A model generated the notes under the pieces. The model ran no database searches. It saw only the letters and a list, made by a program, of their open reading frames with translations, and had not been told where the DNA came from. Position numbers and translations under genes: made by a program. Below, piece after piece: positions 28,931 through 39,000 of a DNA stretch of 64,000 nucleotides (the first letter of the stretch is position 1; the number at the start of each line of letters is the position of its first letter). Source of the DNA: Sedimentibacter sp. zth1 (GTDB taxonomy: Bacteria; Bacillota; Clostridia; Tissierellales; Sedimentibacteraceae). The stretch is from positions 1,984,001 through 2,048,000 of the forward strand of contig NZ_CP071445.1 of the NCBI RefSeq assembly GCF_017352195.1, read 5' to 3'.

Positions 28931-29878
28931 TTATCTTAACTTTCTAAAATTTCTTAAATCTATAGCCATATCTAGCACTCCTAGTAATATTACTGCACTT
29001 GCTATAACAGGGTTAAAAACCACAAACAAGAATATTAATACTCTGAAAACTGGTTTTGTTTTATATTTTATAAATAAAAATTTTATTACACCTAAACCTT
29101 GCACTAAAAAAGCAAAGCATCCAACCATAAAAATGTTAAGTAATATAACATCACCGTTCGAGAATCCAAGCTGCGTAAACATCAATGATAATAATATCAT
29201 AACTACAAATCCTAAAATAAAACCCTTAGGCAATCTAAAAAATGCTAAGTCTTTTAAAGGTGTTAATTCAACTTTCAATTTTCTTCCTACTAGTTGTGCA
29301 ATCATATAATTAGCAACAGCCATCAAAACTGATGTTAATATTAGCATAACCGGAACTAACCTTGTTAATAGATGAATGGCATTATCCATCATTGTATTAA
29401 TATTTTGTAAATTTGAATTAAAAGCTTCACTCTTTCCAAATAAATCTTTGCTCAAGTCAAAAGATTCTCTTATTAATGATGTTATCTCATCAGTAAATTC
29501 TACTCCCATAAACATCTCTAGTCCCTGTACTATAAATATTAATGATATTAACATTACTATAGCTCCAACAATGATAACACTTGTTGGCTTTTTCTCTTTA
29601 CATATCATATAACTCATTGCTATTGCTATAGGAGTATACATAAACAAATATATAAATCCCATTTGAATACCTATAAGCATAGATATAATTATTGATGCAG
29701 ATATCAACGATAATGCTGAATATTTAAAACCTCTTCTTTTTGCTAGCAATATACCTGGTACTGGAAACAAAAAATCTATCAATGGAAATATATAAAATGA
29801 AATCATTGATAGTATAACTAAAAGTCCACTTACCATTGCCGCTTCTGTCAATCCAGAAGTGTTTACTTTTTTGCTCAT
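28931..29878 (-). CDS. YybS-family membrane protein (DUF2232)
   Basis: A 315-residue protein with about eight hydrophobic helices, beginning SGLTEAAMVSGLLVILSMISF, the pattern of DUF2232/YybS proteins. It precedes gdpP by 18 bases, as in many Firmicutes. The function is not established. The conserved neighbourhood suggests a link with cell envelope or membrane homeostasis. It is the first gene of the leftward yybS-gdpP-rplI-dnaB run. Confidence 0.85.
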   Translation of the reverse strand: MSKKVNTSGLTEAAMVSGLLVILSMISFYIFPLIDFLFPVPGILLAKRRGFKYSALSLISASIIISMLIGIQMGFIYLFMYTPIAIAMSYMICKEKKPTSVIIVGAIVMLISLIFIVQGLEMFMGVEFTDEITSLIRESFDLSKDLFGKSEAFNSNLQNINTMMDNAIHLLTRLVPVMLILTSVLMAVANYMIAQLVGRKLKVELTPLKDLAFFRLPKGFILGFVVMILLSLMFTQLGFSNGDVILLNIFMVGCFAFLVQGLGVIKFLFIKYKTKPVFRVLIFLFVVFNPVIASAVILLGVLDMAIDLRNFRKLR

Positions 29879-29959
29879 TATTTTACCTCGCGTCTATATC
29901 AAATTTTACATTGATATTATATTTTACCCCATTTTTATACTAAAGTCAAAACAAAAACT

Positions 29960-30090
29960 TATAGTTCCAGTGGTAAAGAATAAATTTCATTAAACTAAAC
30001 TATTTTCAAATAATAATTTTTTAGTCTATCCACAATTACTGTAATTTTATTAAAGTTATCCGCATCTATATGGCATAAAAAAACATCAAC
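29960..30090 (+). repeat. Left copy of a diverged direct repeat bounding an accessory island
   Basis: About 130 bases aligning with 32355-32492 in the same orientation. Shared stretches include AAAGAATAAATTTCA, AAACTATTT and TCCACAATTACTG, and a TTATCCRCATCT block. The copy carries two DnaA-box-like nonamers (CTATCCACA at 30026-30034 and TTATCCGCA at 30056-30064). It joins directly onto the IS30 remnant. The repeats may be ends of an element or leftovers of a duplication at the insertion site. Confidence 0.6.
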
Positions 30091-30312
30091 ACTGGAATCT
30101 GAAACTAAAACAAATGTATACTTTACTCACCCGTATTTTTCCTTCAAAAAAAGGACTAATGAACGTCATAACAGACTGATACGTAGATTTCAAAAGGGAA
30201 ACGAATGACCGATTACAGTACCCATGACATCGCTTTTATCAAGGAATGGATAAATACACTTCCTAGAAAAATACTTGGGTACAAAACACCAGAGGAGCTA
30301 AAGATTTTATAG
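30089..30312 (+). pseudogene. IS30-family transposase remnant (C-terminal part, frameshifted)
   Basis: Translation gives VYFTHPYFSFKKRTNERHN and RLIRRFQKGNE in one frame. After a frame change near 30205 it continues with IAFIKEWINTLPRKILGYK and TPEEL to a TAG at 30310. These are the diagnostic C-terminal blocks of IS30 transposases (HPY..S..RGTNE.HNGLIRRF.PKG and INTLPRKILGYKTPEE). The catalytic N-terminal two-thirds is missing and the frame is broken, so it is inactive. No intact terminal repeats were recognised. Confidence 0.8.
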
Positions 30313-31098
30313 ATCAATGTCTGTTTTATCACTGGGTAAGCGATTGATCTTACAAAAATATTGATAAAATTTTTCTGCAACTTCCTTATTTTTTGATTTG
30401 CACATTGATTCCTTTATATCGAAAAGTATTCGTTGTATGATTTTATTAGAAAAGTATTTGAACACAATATTGCCCCAGCGCTGTGTTTGATTATCTTCCT
30501 TTATATAAGGCCAGAATAACAAACTTTCTTCATTGCTCAGTGCAATTCTATAATACTGATGGCTTTCAATTATTTAGTTTTTGCATAATTCACCAAAGAA
30601 ATCATCTTTAACCATAAAAGCACCTATAATGCGTCGGTTTTTCTCCAACGTTTCTTTTGTGCATTCAGTAAGTAAACATAAAGAGTTTGGTTTTAATCGT
30701 TTGGGTAGGCGAGGTTTTCCTTTTGAATATCCACTGAAATAATGACCAATGGATAATTTCCAAGAAGAAAACACACTATTTTTTTGATCTGTTTCTATAT
30801 TAAAGACTGCTTGTGAATTTGGTATAACTTTCAAATTATGTATTCGCTGTATACGTTCGCGTTCCTCTTTAATCACCCGTTTCTTAGCATCTTCAGTTTT
30901 CTTTTTTATAATTAGCATATTATGAATTTCACGTTGTATTGTACCATCTTTTAATGTCAAATAGTCTGAAAATGCATCTGGAAATAAAAATCTCTTTTCT
31001 CCTTGGGGAAAGCAGATTGTAATTATGTTAGTGGACATGTTTGTAACAATACCATTACCGAATGATTTATGTCGGATTGCTTTTCCAATCAATTGCAT
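30307..31098 (-). pseudogene. Unrecognised 263-residue protein gene split by an in-frame TAA
   Basis: From ATG 31098 a frame of 174 codons ends at a TAA at 30576-30574. The same frame then continues without another stop to 30307, reading IIESHQYYRIALSNEESLLF and WPYIKEDNQTQRWGN after it. The continuation is coding-like and follows the first part smoothly, so this looks like one 263-codon gene with a single nonsense mutation. The N-terminus (IRHKSFGNGIV, ICFPQGEKRFLFP) looks like a small SH3- or KOW-like barrel. A Lys/Arg-rich helix follows (about 65-90). The cellular role is not known to me. A functional 174-residue form cannot be excluded. Confidence 0.6.
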
Positions 31099-31191
31099 TT
31101 TGATGCTCCTTTCAAAATTAGTAAAGAGCTCATCAAGTCTTTACATACAAAAATACGACAATCTAAGCTCTTTAATCTAACAATATGAAAT

Positions 31192-31773
31192 TTATTGTAA
31201 TTCTTCTGTGGTTTCTGGGCTTTCCACGACAGCCTGTTTGGTTTCGCTAACTCTTAAAACTATGCTATCTGTATCTACTTGCAAATCTACATTTTCGTTT
31301 TTAAATTCAGGAATATCCCCTACTGTTATGATACTTCCAACCAATAAGCCGTCTAAATCTACAGATACAGTATCTATCATGTCATTTGGAAGAGCTGCAT
31401 AAGGTATTTCTAATAACATTTTTTCCAAAATTCCTTTTACTTTATCTGTGTTTTTTAAAATAATATGAGTGATACTGTTAACTTTTTGATCGGCTTTTAG
31501 GGCTTGAAAGCTAATGTGTATAATTTCTTCACGTAATAAATCATCTGTTTTATCTTTGATTTGAACAGGAATTATCTGTTCATCAAGCTTGAGTTTAATT
31601 TTGCTTCCCTCTCGGTTATTACGGAAAAGTTTATTTGCCGTAATCTGATCCATTTGAATAGAAATCGCCTCTGGCAGTGATCCTCCATAGACACAACATG
31701 GTAAAATGCCAGAACGTCTTAGTTGTTTTGCTTTTGCTTTTTCATTTCGTTTTTCCACTGTAATAATATCCAT
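31192..31773 (-). CDS. rplY: Ribosomal protein L25/general stress protein CTC
   Basis: The 193-residue protein starts MDIITVEKRNEKAKAKQLRR and contains LRRSGILPCCVYGG at about 18-31, the signature of the 5S-rRNA-binding L25 N-terminal domain. A C-terminal TL5/CTC beta-domain follows (about 95-185, VSVDLDGLLVGSIITVGDIP). It is the long, two-domain CTC form. It binds 5S rRNA in the 50S subunit and in Bacillus is induced by general stress. The start has a GGAGG site. Its placement between an IS30 remnant and a broken gene, inside direct repeats, suggests acquisition or relocation; a second chromosomal copy is possible. Confidence 0.88.
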   Translation of the reverse strand: MDIITVEKRNEKAKAKQLRRSGILPCCVYGGSLPEAISIQMDQITANKLFRNNREGSKIKLKLDEQIIPVQIKDKTDDLLREEIIHISFQALKADQKVNSITHIILKNTDKVKGILEKMLLEIPYAALPNDMIDTVSVDLDGLLVGSIITVGDIPEFKNENVDLQVDTDSIVLRVSETKQAVVESPETTEELQ

Positions 31774-32354
31774 TTTTATCCTCCAAGATTTTTATATTTA
31801 TATTCTATAATGCAGACAATTGCTCAATATAGCTTAGTTATGTATTATGTAACTGTTGTTAGTATTTGATTGTTGACACAGAAAGTTGAATATGAATCAA
31901 TAATAAAAAACAAGTTGAATATCAAACAATGTTTTAAAATATTGAAAAAATAAACTTTTAGTGTCTACTATATTGACATAAGCCCAAACTCAAACTTCGT
32001 AGAAAAAGATCTGCATATATTGTTATTGCATCGTATAACGTGTGTGATAACCATAACCAATTTCAAATATAATTTGTAAATTTTATTGTGCGAAATTTAA
32101 GTTATATAAAAAAAGTTATATAAAAAAAGAAGCGACTTTTCATGCTCTTACTTTGAAGTAAAATACCAAAAGCCCTTCTTTGCAGACGGTTCTTTTATAT
32201 TAATTTTTATATAATGTTTTAAACTTGAAAATTGATTCTGCATTGTATAAAAATTTTAAAAACAGAATCTAATAATGTAATATTAATATTTTTTGACACA
32301 CGTATATTTCATACGTTATTAAATATAATATCACAAAGGCAGGGATAAATCAAG

Positions 32355-32492
32355 TATAGTTTCCTTTTGGTAGCGGCAAAGAATAAATTTCACAAAATTA
32401 AACTATTTCCAAATAAAAATCTTTTTTATTTTGTCCACAATTACTGATTTTAAGAAAATTATCCACATCTGTATGACATGAAAACCCATCCG
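32355..32492 (+). repeat. Right copy of the diverged direct repeat
   Basis: It aligns with 29960-30090 in the same orientation at roughly three-quarters identity by eye, including AAAGAATAAATTTCA, AAACTATTT and TCCACAATTACTG. This copy holds a perfect DnaA-box TTATCCACA (32459-32467). The 2.3 kb between the copies contains the IS30 remnant, the broken gene and the L25 gene. Confidence 0.6.
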
Positions 32493-32510
32493 TTCAAATT
32501 TTGTGGATAT
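32431..32510 (+). promoter_or_regulatory. Cluster of DnaA-box-like nonamers
   Basis: Three sites lie within 80 bases: TTGTCCACA (32431-32439), the exact consensus TTATCCACA (32459-32467), and TGTGGATAT (32502-32510), which is the reverse orientation with one mismatch. They are followed by about 140 bases of very AT-rich DNA. Main gene direction changes here from leftward to rightward. It could be a DnaA titration or control site, or chance in AT-rich DNA. Confidence 0.4.
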
Positions 32511-32661
32511 TAATATTCATATATGATAAATATTTATTCTTTAAAGCTGTTATAGTTATACTTCATATTGAGTAAAAATATGTTTAATTATATTTTTATT
32601 TACATATTACCTTATATATCTTATACTTTACCTATATAATATAAAGGAAGGGAAATTTCAA

Positions 32662-34206
32662 ATGAAAAATATTTTTAAAAATTTAACATGTCTAATATTG
32701 ATATTTACAATTATTTTATGTCCAATTTCACATATATACGCTGATGAAGTAAACTATGATAATTTAGATACAAACATTGAGTTCTTTAAAGCTGTTTCCG
32801 AATTCGTTAATACATATTATCAATATGATATTCCACAAGAAGAAGTAATTCACGCTTTGTACCAAGGTTTTTTTGATTTATTATATGATAAATCTGATAA
32901 AGAAGCCAATTTAGATATTGATAACTTTAATTTACAAGTAGAAATTTTAAAAAGAACAATTAAAAACTCACTAGTAGACGCTAATATATCTATAAATGAA
33001 GAAGAAATTACAAAATGCTTATATAAAAGTTTATTTAATGTATTAGATAAATATAGTGAATATTTTACAAAAGATGAGTATGAACAGTTTTCAAGCACTA
33101 TTGCTGGAGAATTTGGTGGAATAGGTGTTTCCATATCATATAAAAACAGTAATGTTGTAGTTAACTATGCTTTGCCAAATTCACCTTCATTAAAAGCTGG
33201 TATTTTACCAAACGATATTATAATTTCAGTTGATGAAAAAAATGTTGAAGGATTAGGTCTAAACGATGTAACAAATCTCATAAAAGGTAATATAGGTACC
33301 TCTGTCAATATAGGTATACTTAGAAATGGTCAAAAACTAAATTTTGATTTAACAAGAGAGCTCGTTGAAGTAAGCTCTGTTGAAGCAAAAATAGTAAACG
33401 ATAATCTTGGTTACATACATATATTAGAATTTAATGAAAATACAACTGAGCAATTAAAAGCACAACTTGAAACTTTCGACAAAAGTGATATCAAAAAAAT
33501 CATTTTAGATGTAAGGAATAACCCTGGTGGAAGCTTACAAACAGTCCTAGATATATTAAACTTATTTGTTGCCAAAGGACCATTATTGTATGTGGACTAT
33601 TCAACAGAAGGGGAAATTTGCTATAGTAGTAACCTGGAAACACCTAAATATGAAGTATGTGTTTTAGTTAATCAAAATAGTGCTAGTGCTTCCGAAATAT
33701 TTGCTGGTGCAATTCAAGATAGAAACGTTGGAAAAATAATAGGAACAACAACTTATGGAAAAGGTGTTGTTCAATCATTGTTTGCTCTTAAAAACGAAGC
33801 TGCTATTAAGCTTACAACCGCAGAATATTTTACGCCTAATAAAAACAAGGTACAGGGTATAGGCATAACACCTGATATATATGTAGAGCTAAAAAGTAAT
33901 ATAGATTTTTCAAACTATCCTAAACTAAAAAAAGAAAGAAAAGCTAAATTAGATGATATTGGGTTAGATGTATTAGGTTCAGAAATGATTTTAGAAACTT
34001 TAGGTTATAATGTTAATAAGCCTGATGGTGTTTTTGACAAAACAACCTTTGATGCCATAAAAGAATTTCAAAAAAATAATAATCTGTATGCCTATGGTGT
34101 TTTAGATTATTCAACTCAAGATTGTTTAACTAATTCACTTATAGCATTTTCTCAAAATAATGAAATAGATACTCAGCTTGCAAAAGCAATAGAAATAATG
34201 AAATAG
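32662..34206 (+). CDS. C-terminal processing protease (S41 family, CtpA/CtpB type)
   Basis: A secreted or membrane-anchored serine protease of 514 residues. A signal peptide (about 1-27) precedes a helical segment, a PDZ domain (about 148-225, IAGEFGGIGVSI onward), the S41 core (about 235-415) and a peptidoglycan-binding domain (about 425-505, LGYNVNKPDGVFDKTT). The catalytic dyad is visible: Ser342 in NSASASEIF and Lys367 in TYGKG. In spore-formers CtpB cleaves SpoIVFA to release SigK; other Ctp proteases trim wall enzymes. It is monocistronic and ends in a strong terminator. Confidence 0.93.
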   Translation: MKNIFKNLTCLILIFTIILCPISHIYADEVNYDNLDTNIEFFKAVSEFVNTYYQYDIPQEEVIHALYQGFFDLLYDKSDKEANLDIDNFNLQVEILKRTIKNSLVDANISINEEEITKCLYKSLFNVLDKYSEYFTKDEYEQFSSTIAGEFGGIGVSISYKNSNVVVNYALPNSPSLKAGILPNDIIISVDEKNVEGLGLNDVTNLIKGNIGTSVNIGILRNGQKLNFDLTRELVEVSSVEAKIVNDNLGYIHILEFNENTTEQLKAQLETFDKSDIKKIILDVRNNPGGSLQTVLDILNLFVAKGPLLYVDYSTEGEICYSSNLETPKYEVCVLVNQNSASASEIFAGAIQDRNVGKIIGTTTYGKGVVQSLFALKNEAAIKLTTAEYFTPNKNKVQGIGITPDIYVELKSNIDFSNYPKLKKERKAKLDDIGLDVLGSEMILETLGYNVNKPDGVFDKTTFDAIKEFQKNNNLYAYGVLDYSTQDCLTNSLIAFSQNNEIDTQLAKAIEIMK

Positions 34207-34238
34207 GGTTTTTAACGAAGTAGTTTGCTGTATTTACA

Positions 34239-34280
34239 AGATATTGTTCGTATATATACGAACAATATCTTTTGTTTTTT
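34239..34280 (+). terminator. Terminator of the Ctp protease gene
   Basis: A perfect 14-bp stem (AGATATTGTTCGTA and its complement, loop TATA) followed by TTTGTTTTTT. Confidence 0.9.
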
Positions 34281-34301
34281 AAATATTTATAATAAAAACT
34301 A

Positions 34302-34330
34302 TTGACAATGTTTTTCTCTTTTGTTATGAT
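34302..34330 (+). promoter_or_regulatory. Promoter of the purine permease gene
   Basis: TTGACA at 34302-34307, a 17-base spacer and TATGAT at 34325-34330. The predicted start near 34337 is just ahead of the riboswitch P1 stem. Confidence 0.75.
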
Positions 34331-34347
34331 AAAAGCATAAAATAAAT

Positions 34348-34415
34348 GTTTAAATATAATCTCTTGTATATGGTGAGAGAGTTTCTACCGAGCACCTTAA
34401 ATCGACTATTTAAAC
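34348..34415 (+). ncRNA. Guanine-class purine riboswitch with shortened P3
   Basis: The core matches the purine aptamer: P1 GTTTAAATA/TATTTAAAC (34348-34356 with 34407-34415), then TATAATC, ATATGG in L2, GTTTCTACC in J2/3, CC in L3, TAAA and GACTA. The specificity base after GA is C (GACTA, equivalent to C74 of xpt), so guanine or hypoxanthine is expected. The 3' side of P3 is three bases shorter than in xpt, leaving a P3 of only about three pairs. Downstream CTCGGTAAAC (34465-34474) can pair with GTTTCTACCGAG of the aptamer, giving a likely ligand-free alternative structure. Confidence 0.85.
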
Positions 34416-34516
34416 GAAATTATACTTAATTATTTTTGTTCCCATTATATAATAGTTGATTTCCCTCGGTAAACGAACATTTATCAAAAAATAATAGTTT
34501 TATGGAGGATTTTTTT

Positions 34517-35911
34517 ATGTCTAAAATTGAAGAAACATCAACTCTTGACAGAATATTTAAGCTTAAAGAAAATAACACTACTGTTAAAACTGAGATTTTA
34601 GCTGGTATAACTACTTTTATGACAATGGCTTACATATTGGCAGTTAACCCAAATATTTTAGCAGCAGCACACATGGATAAAGGAGCTGTTTTGATAGCAA
34701 CTGCTTTAGCTTCATTTATTGGTACAATATTAATGGCAGTTTTGTCAAACTACCCTTTTGCTTTAGCTCCAGGTATGGGACTTAATGCTTACTTTGCATT
34801 TACTGTTTGCGGTACTATGGGTTACTCTTGGCAAATAGCATTGCTTGCAGTATTTGTAGAAGGTATAATATTTATTATATTATCTCTAACAAATGTTCGC
34901 GAAGCTATATTTAATGCTATCCCACTTACTCTTAAATCAGCAGTTAGTGTTGGTATTGGTCTATTTATAGCATTTATAGGATTACAAAACGCAAAAATAG
35001 TTGTAAATCATAATGAAACATTAGTAACAATTCAAACATTTAGTGGCGAATTATTCAACTCAGTAGGCGTTGGTGCAATACTTGCATTGGTTGGAGTTAT
35101 TATAACTGCAATTTTAATAATTAAAAATGTAAAGGGCGGAATTTTATTAGGAATTCTATCAACTTGGGTATTAGGTATTATTTGTGAATTATTAGGTTTT
35201 TATATACCAAATGTTGATGCTGGAATGTTCTCTGTTATACCTAGTAAAATAATTAGTTTCGACTTTTCTGCATTAGGCAATACATTTGGTCAATTTTTCA
35301 AAGCAGATTTTTCTGCAATTAAGGTTATAGATTTTATCGTTATAATGTTCGCATTCTTATTTGTTGACTTATTTGATACATTAGGTACACTTATAGGTGT
35401 TTCTTCAAAAGCAAATATGTTGGACAAAGATGGTAAATTACCTAGAATTAAAGGCGCATTACTTGCTGACTCAATAGCAACAAGTGCAGGTGCTATTCTT
35501 GGTACATCAACAACAACTACATATGTCGAGAGTGCTTCAGGTGTTACAGCTGGTGGTAGAACTGGCTTAACAGGTATTGTTACAGCAATATTATTCTTAC
35601 TAGCAACAATATTTTCGCCATTATTCTTGACTATACCTTCATTTGCAACAGCTCCTGCATTGATAATCGTAGGATTCTATATGTTAGGTAATGTTTCTAA
35701 AATTGATTTCAATGATATGACTGATGCTATACCAGCATTCTTATGTATCATTGCAATGCCTTTAACATACAGTATTTCAGAAGGTATCTCAATTGGAGTT
35801 ATCTCTTGGACATTAATTAACTTAATAACAGGAAAAGCAAAAGAGAAGAAAATAAGTATATTAATGTATGTTTTATCAATATTGTTCGTATTGAAATACA
35901 TATTCTTATAA
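34517..35911 (+). CDS. pbuG: NCS2-family guanine/hypoxanthine permease
   Basis: A purine base importer with about 12-14 transmembrane helices. The family blocks are visible: ITTFMTMAYILAVNPNIL near residues 30-47, APGMGLNAYFAF, FLFVDLFDTLGTLIGV, and GTSTTTTYVESASGVTAGGRTG (split motif, catalytic-like loop). It belongs to the AzgA/PbuG branch. The start is ATG 34517 behind GGAGG (34504-34508); an upstream in-frame ATG at 34502 overlaps that site. Control by the guanine riboswitch fits the substrate. It precedes the purine synthesis operon but has its own terminator. Confidence 0.9.
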   Translation: MSKIEETSTLDRIFKLKENNTTVKTEILAGITTFMTMAYILAVNPNILAAAHMDKGAVLIATALASFIGTILMAVLSNYPFALAPGMGLNAYFAFTVCGTMGYSWQIALLAVFVEGIIFIILSLTNVREAIFNAIPLTLKSAVSVGIGLFIAFIGLQNAKIVVNHNETLVTIQTFSGELFNSVGVGAILALVGVIITAILIIKNVKGGILLGILSTWVLGIICELLGFYIPNVDAGMFSVIPSKIISFDFSALGNTFGQFFKADFSAIKVIDFIVIMFAFLFVDLFDTLGTLIGVSSKANMLDKDGKLPRIKGALLADSIATSAGAILGTSTTTTYVESASGVTAGGRTGLTGIVTAILFLLATIFSPLFLTIPSFATAPALIIVGFYMLGNVSKIDFNDMTDAIPAFLCIIAMPLTYSISEGISIGVISWTLINLITGKAKEKKISILMYVLSILFVLKYIFL

Positions 35912-35920
35912 AATTAGGTG

Positions 35921-35960
35921 ATAGTAAAAGTCTGAGAAATCAGACTTTTACTATTTTTAA
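35921..35960 (+). terminator. Terminator after the purine permease gene
   Basis: A 15-bp stem (35921-35935, ATAGTAAAAGTCTGA with its complement), a GAAA loop and a T5 run. It isolates the permease from purL. Confidence 0.9.
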
Positions 35961-36053
35961 TATTTTCGAAAACTTTAAAAAAATAATTAAGCATAGAATT
36001 TAAAATTTTATTTTTAATTATTTTTTTAAAACTAAATAAGAAAGGATTAAAAA

Positions 36054-39000
36054 ATGAGCTTAACTGTAAAAAGAGTTTTTGTAGAAAAGAAAATAGGCTT
36101 TGACGTAGAAGCAAAAAATTTACTAATTAATTTAACACAAAATCTAAACCTAAACAATATAGAAAATTTGAGGATCCTTAATAGATATGATGTTGCTGAT
36201 ATTTCAGAATATGATTTCAATAAATCAATAGTTTCAGTTTTATCTGAACCTAATCAAGATATTGTTTATATACAAGACGAAATTTGTTTGAACAAAGATG
36301 AAAAAATGTTTGCTGTAGAATTTTTGCCAGGTCAATATGATCAACGTGCTGACTCTGCTGCTGAATGTATAAAGATTTTAACTAGCAAAGAAACAATAGT
36401 TAAATGTGCTAAAGTTTTAATTTTTAAAGGCAATATGACACAAGCCGATTTAGACAGAATAAAAAAATATTATATAAACCCTGTGGATTCTAGAGAAGCA
36501 AGTACAATTAAACCAAACACATTAAATACTAATTACAATGATGCACAAGATGTTATGCGTGTAGATGGTTTTACTAATTTTTCAGATTTACAACTTGATG
36601 AATATATAAAATCACAAGGATTTGCAATGAGTTTAGAAGATATTAAACTTTGCAGAGAATATTTTAAAACCGATGAAAAGAGAAATCCAAGTATCACAGA
36701 ACTTAAAGTTATAGATACATATTGGTCTGATCATTGTAGACACACTACTTTTTCTACAAAACTTGAAAATATTGAGTTTGAGAATAATAATATTACTAAA
36801 GAAATACAAAATACTTTTGAAATTTATAAATCTAGTAGAAAATTTGTTTATGAAAACAGAGATAAAGATATTTGTCTTATGGATTTAGCTACTATTGCTG
36901 CAAAGGAACTTAGAAAATCAGGACTTTTAAATGACTTAGAGGTTTCAGATGAAATAAACGCTTGTAGCATAATAGTAGATGCAAAGATTGATGGAAAATC
37001 AGAAGAATGGCTAGTAATGTTTAAAAATGAAACTCACAACCATCCTACTGAAATCGAACCATTTGGTGGAGCTGCAACATGTCTTGGTGGAGCAATTAGA
37101 GATCCATTATCAGGTAGGTCTTATGTTTACCAAGCTATGAGAATTACTGGATGTGCTGATCCTAGACAAAAATTTGAAGATACATTAAAAGGAAAACTTC
37201 CTCAAAGAAAAATTTCTACTGAAGCGGCAAATGGCTATAGTTCATATGGAAATCAAATAGGTCTTGCTACTGGAAAAGTTGTAGAAATATATGATAACGA
37301 TTATGTAGCAAAAAGAATGGAGATTGGTGCTGTTATAGCAGCTACTCCACGTCATAACGTAAAAAGAGAAGAACCTATCACAGGAGATGTTATAATACTT
37401 CTTGGTGGAAGAACAGGCCGTGACGGCTGTGGTGGCGCAACTGGTTCATCAAAAGAACATACAGAAGAATCAATATTACTTTGTGGTTCTGAAGTACAAA
37501 AAGGAAATGCCCCTACTGAAAGAAAAATACAAAGATTATTTAGAAATGCAGAAGTAAGCAAGTTAATCAAAAGATGCAACGACTTTGGAGCTGGTGGTGT
37601 TTCTGTTGCTATTGGTGAGTTGGCAGATGGATTGGAAATAAATTTAGATAAAGTAACAAAAAAATATAATGGTCTTGATGGAACTGAACTTGCAATTTCA
37701 GAATCTCAGGAAAGAATGGCTGTTGTAATAGACAAAAATGACGCTGATAGATTTATAAATTATGCACACAAAGAAAATCTTGAAGCAAATATAGTTGCTG
37801 TTGTTACAGAAGACAGAAGACTAAAAATGTCTTGGAGAGACGATATAATACTTGATATTAGTAGAGATTTCTTAGACACAAATGGTGCTAAGCAAAAAAC
37901 TAACGTATTAGTCAAAGCAGTAGATGTATCAAATTTCGAATCAAATAAAATTAAATCATTAAAGGCTGATAATTTAAGAGATGCATGGATTGAAAATCTA
38001 CACGATTTAAATGTTTGTTGTCAAAAAGGTTTATCTGAAAAATTCGACTCTACTATTGGAGCAGCTACTATAATAATGCCTTTTGGAGGTAGAACTCAAA
38101 TGTCGCCTGCAGAAGGTATGGTTGCTAAGCTACCAGTTTTGAGTGGAAATACAGATACTTGTACAATTATGACACATGGTTTTGATCCAAAATTATCAAA
38201 ATTAAGCCCTTACCATGGTGCCTTATATGCTGTTTTACACTCTGTTGCAAAAATAGTTGCAATAGGTGGTGATTATACTAAGATACGATTAACTTTACAA
38301 GAATACTTTGAAAAATTACACAATGATGCTGAAAAATGGGGTAAACCATTTGCTGCACTTCTAGGAGCATTTAAAACACAGCATGAACTTCAAATACCTG
38401 CAATTGGTGGAAAAGATAGTATGTCAGGAACATTTAATGACAAAAATGTACCACCTACACTTGTAAGTTTTGCAGTTTGTACATCTACAATTGACCATAT
38501 TGTTTCTTCAGAGTTTAAAAAAACAAACAGTAAAGTTATTTTAATAAAAATTAAAAAGGATGAAAACTACATACCTGATTTTGAGGATGTGAAAAATAAA
38601 TATACAAAAATTCATGAATTAATAAAAGACAACAAAGTTTTAAGTTCTCATACTGTTGGATATGGCGGAGTAGCAGAAGCAATAAGTAAAATGTCCTTTG
38701 GTAACAAAATTGGATTTACTACGATTAAAAATACAATTTTTGATTCTAATTTATACTTTGCACCTAAATATGGGGATATAATTCTTGAAGTTGAAAACAT
38801 AAATGATATTGATATACCTTTTATATTATTAGGTGAAACAATTTCTCAAAAGAAAATATCTATTAACAATTCTTATAACATTAGAATTGATGAAATGTTA
38901 AATGAATGGATAAAACCACTTAATAAAATTTATCCAGTGAAAATTGATGTTGAAGGAAAAATTAAAGATTATCAATATACCGCTGGAAACAAGGTTAAAA

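Larger units (their letters stand above)
31774..32661. other. 888-base non-coding stretch
   Basis: I see no convincing gene. It contains the L25 promoter region near 31800-31900; two copies of AGTTGAATAT near 31890-31925; a 14-base tandem unit (AAGTTATATAAAAA) at about 32099-32129; and a stem of AAAGAAG with CTTCTTT (about 32126-32181). It also holds the right copy of the direct repeat with DnaA-box-like sites, and an AT-rich tract (about 32510-32650) leading to the protease gene. Confidence 0.5.

Noticed and set aside
32099-32129. Tandem 14-base repeat AAGTTATATAAAAA
   Set aside because: Two copies in AT-rich intergenic DNA are not enough for a CRISPR, iteron or minisatellite call.
35960-36053. 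Purine riboswitch or PurR box in front of purL
   Set aside because: The purine aptamer core was not found in this short AT-rich gap and no clear PurR repeat could be read.
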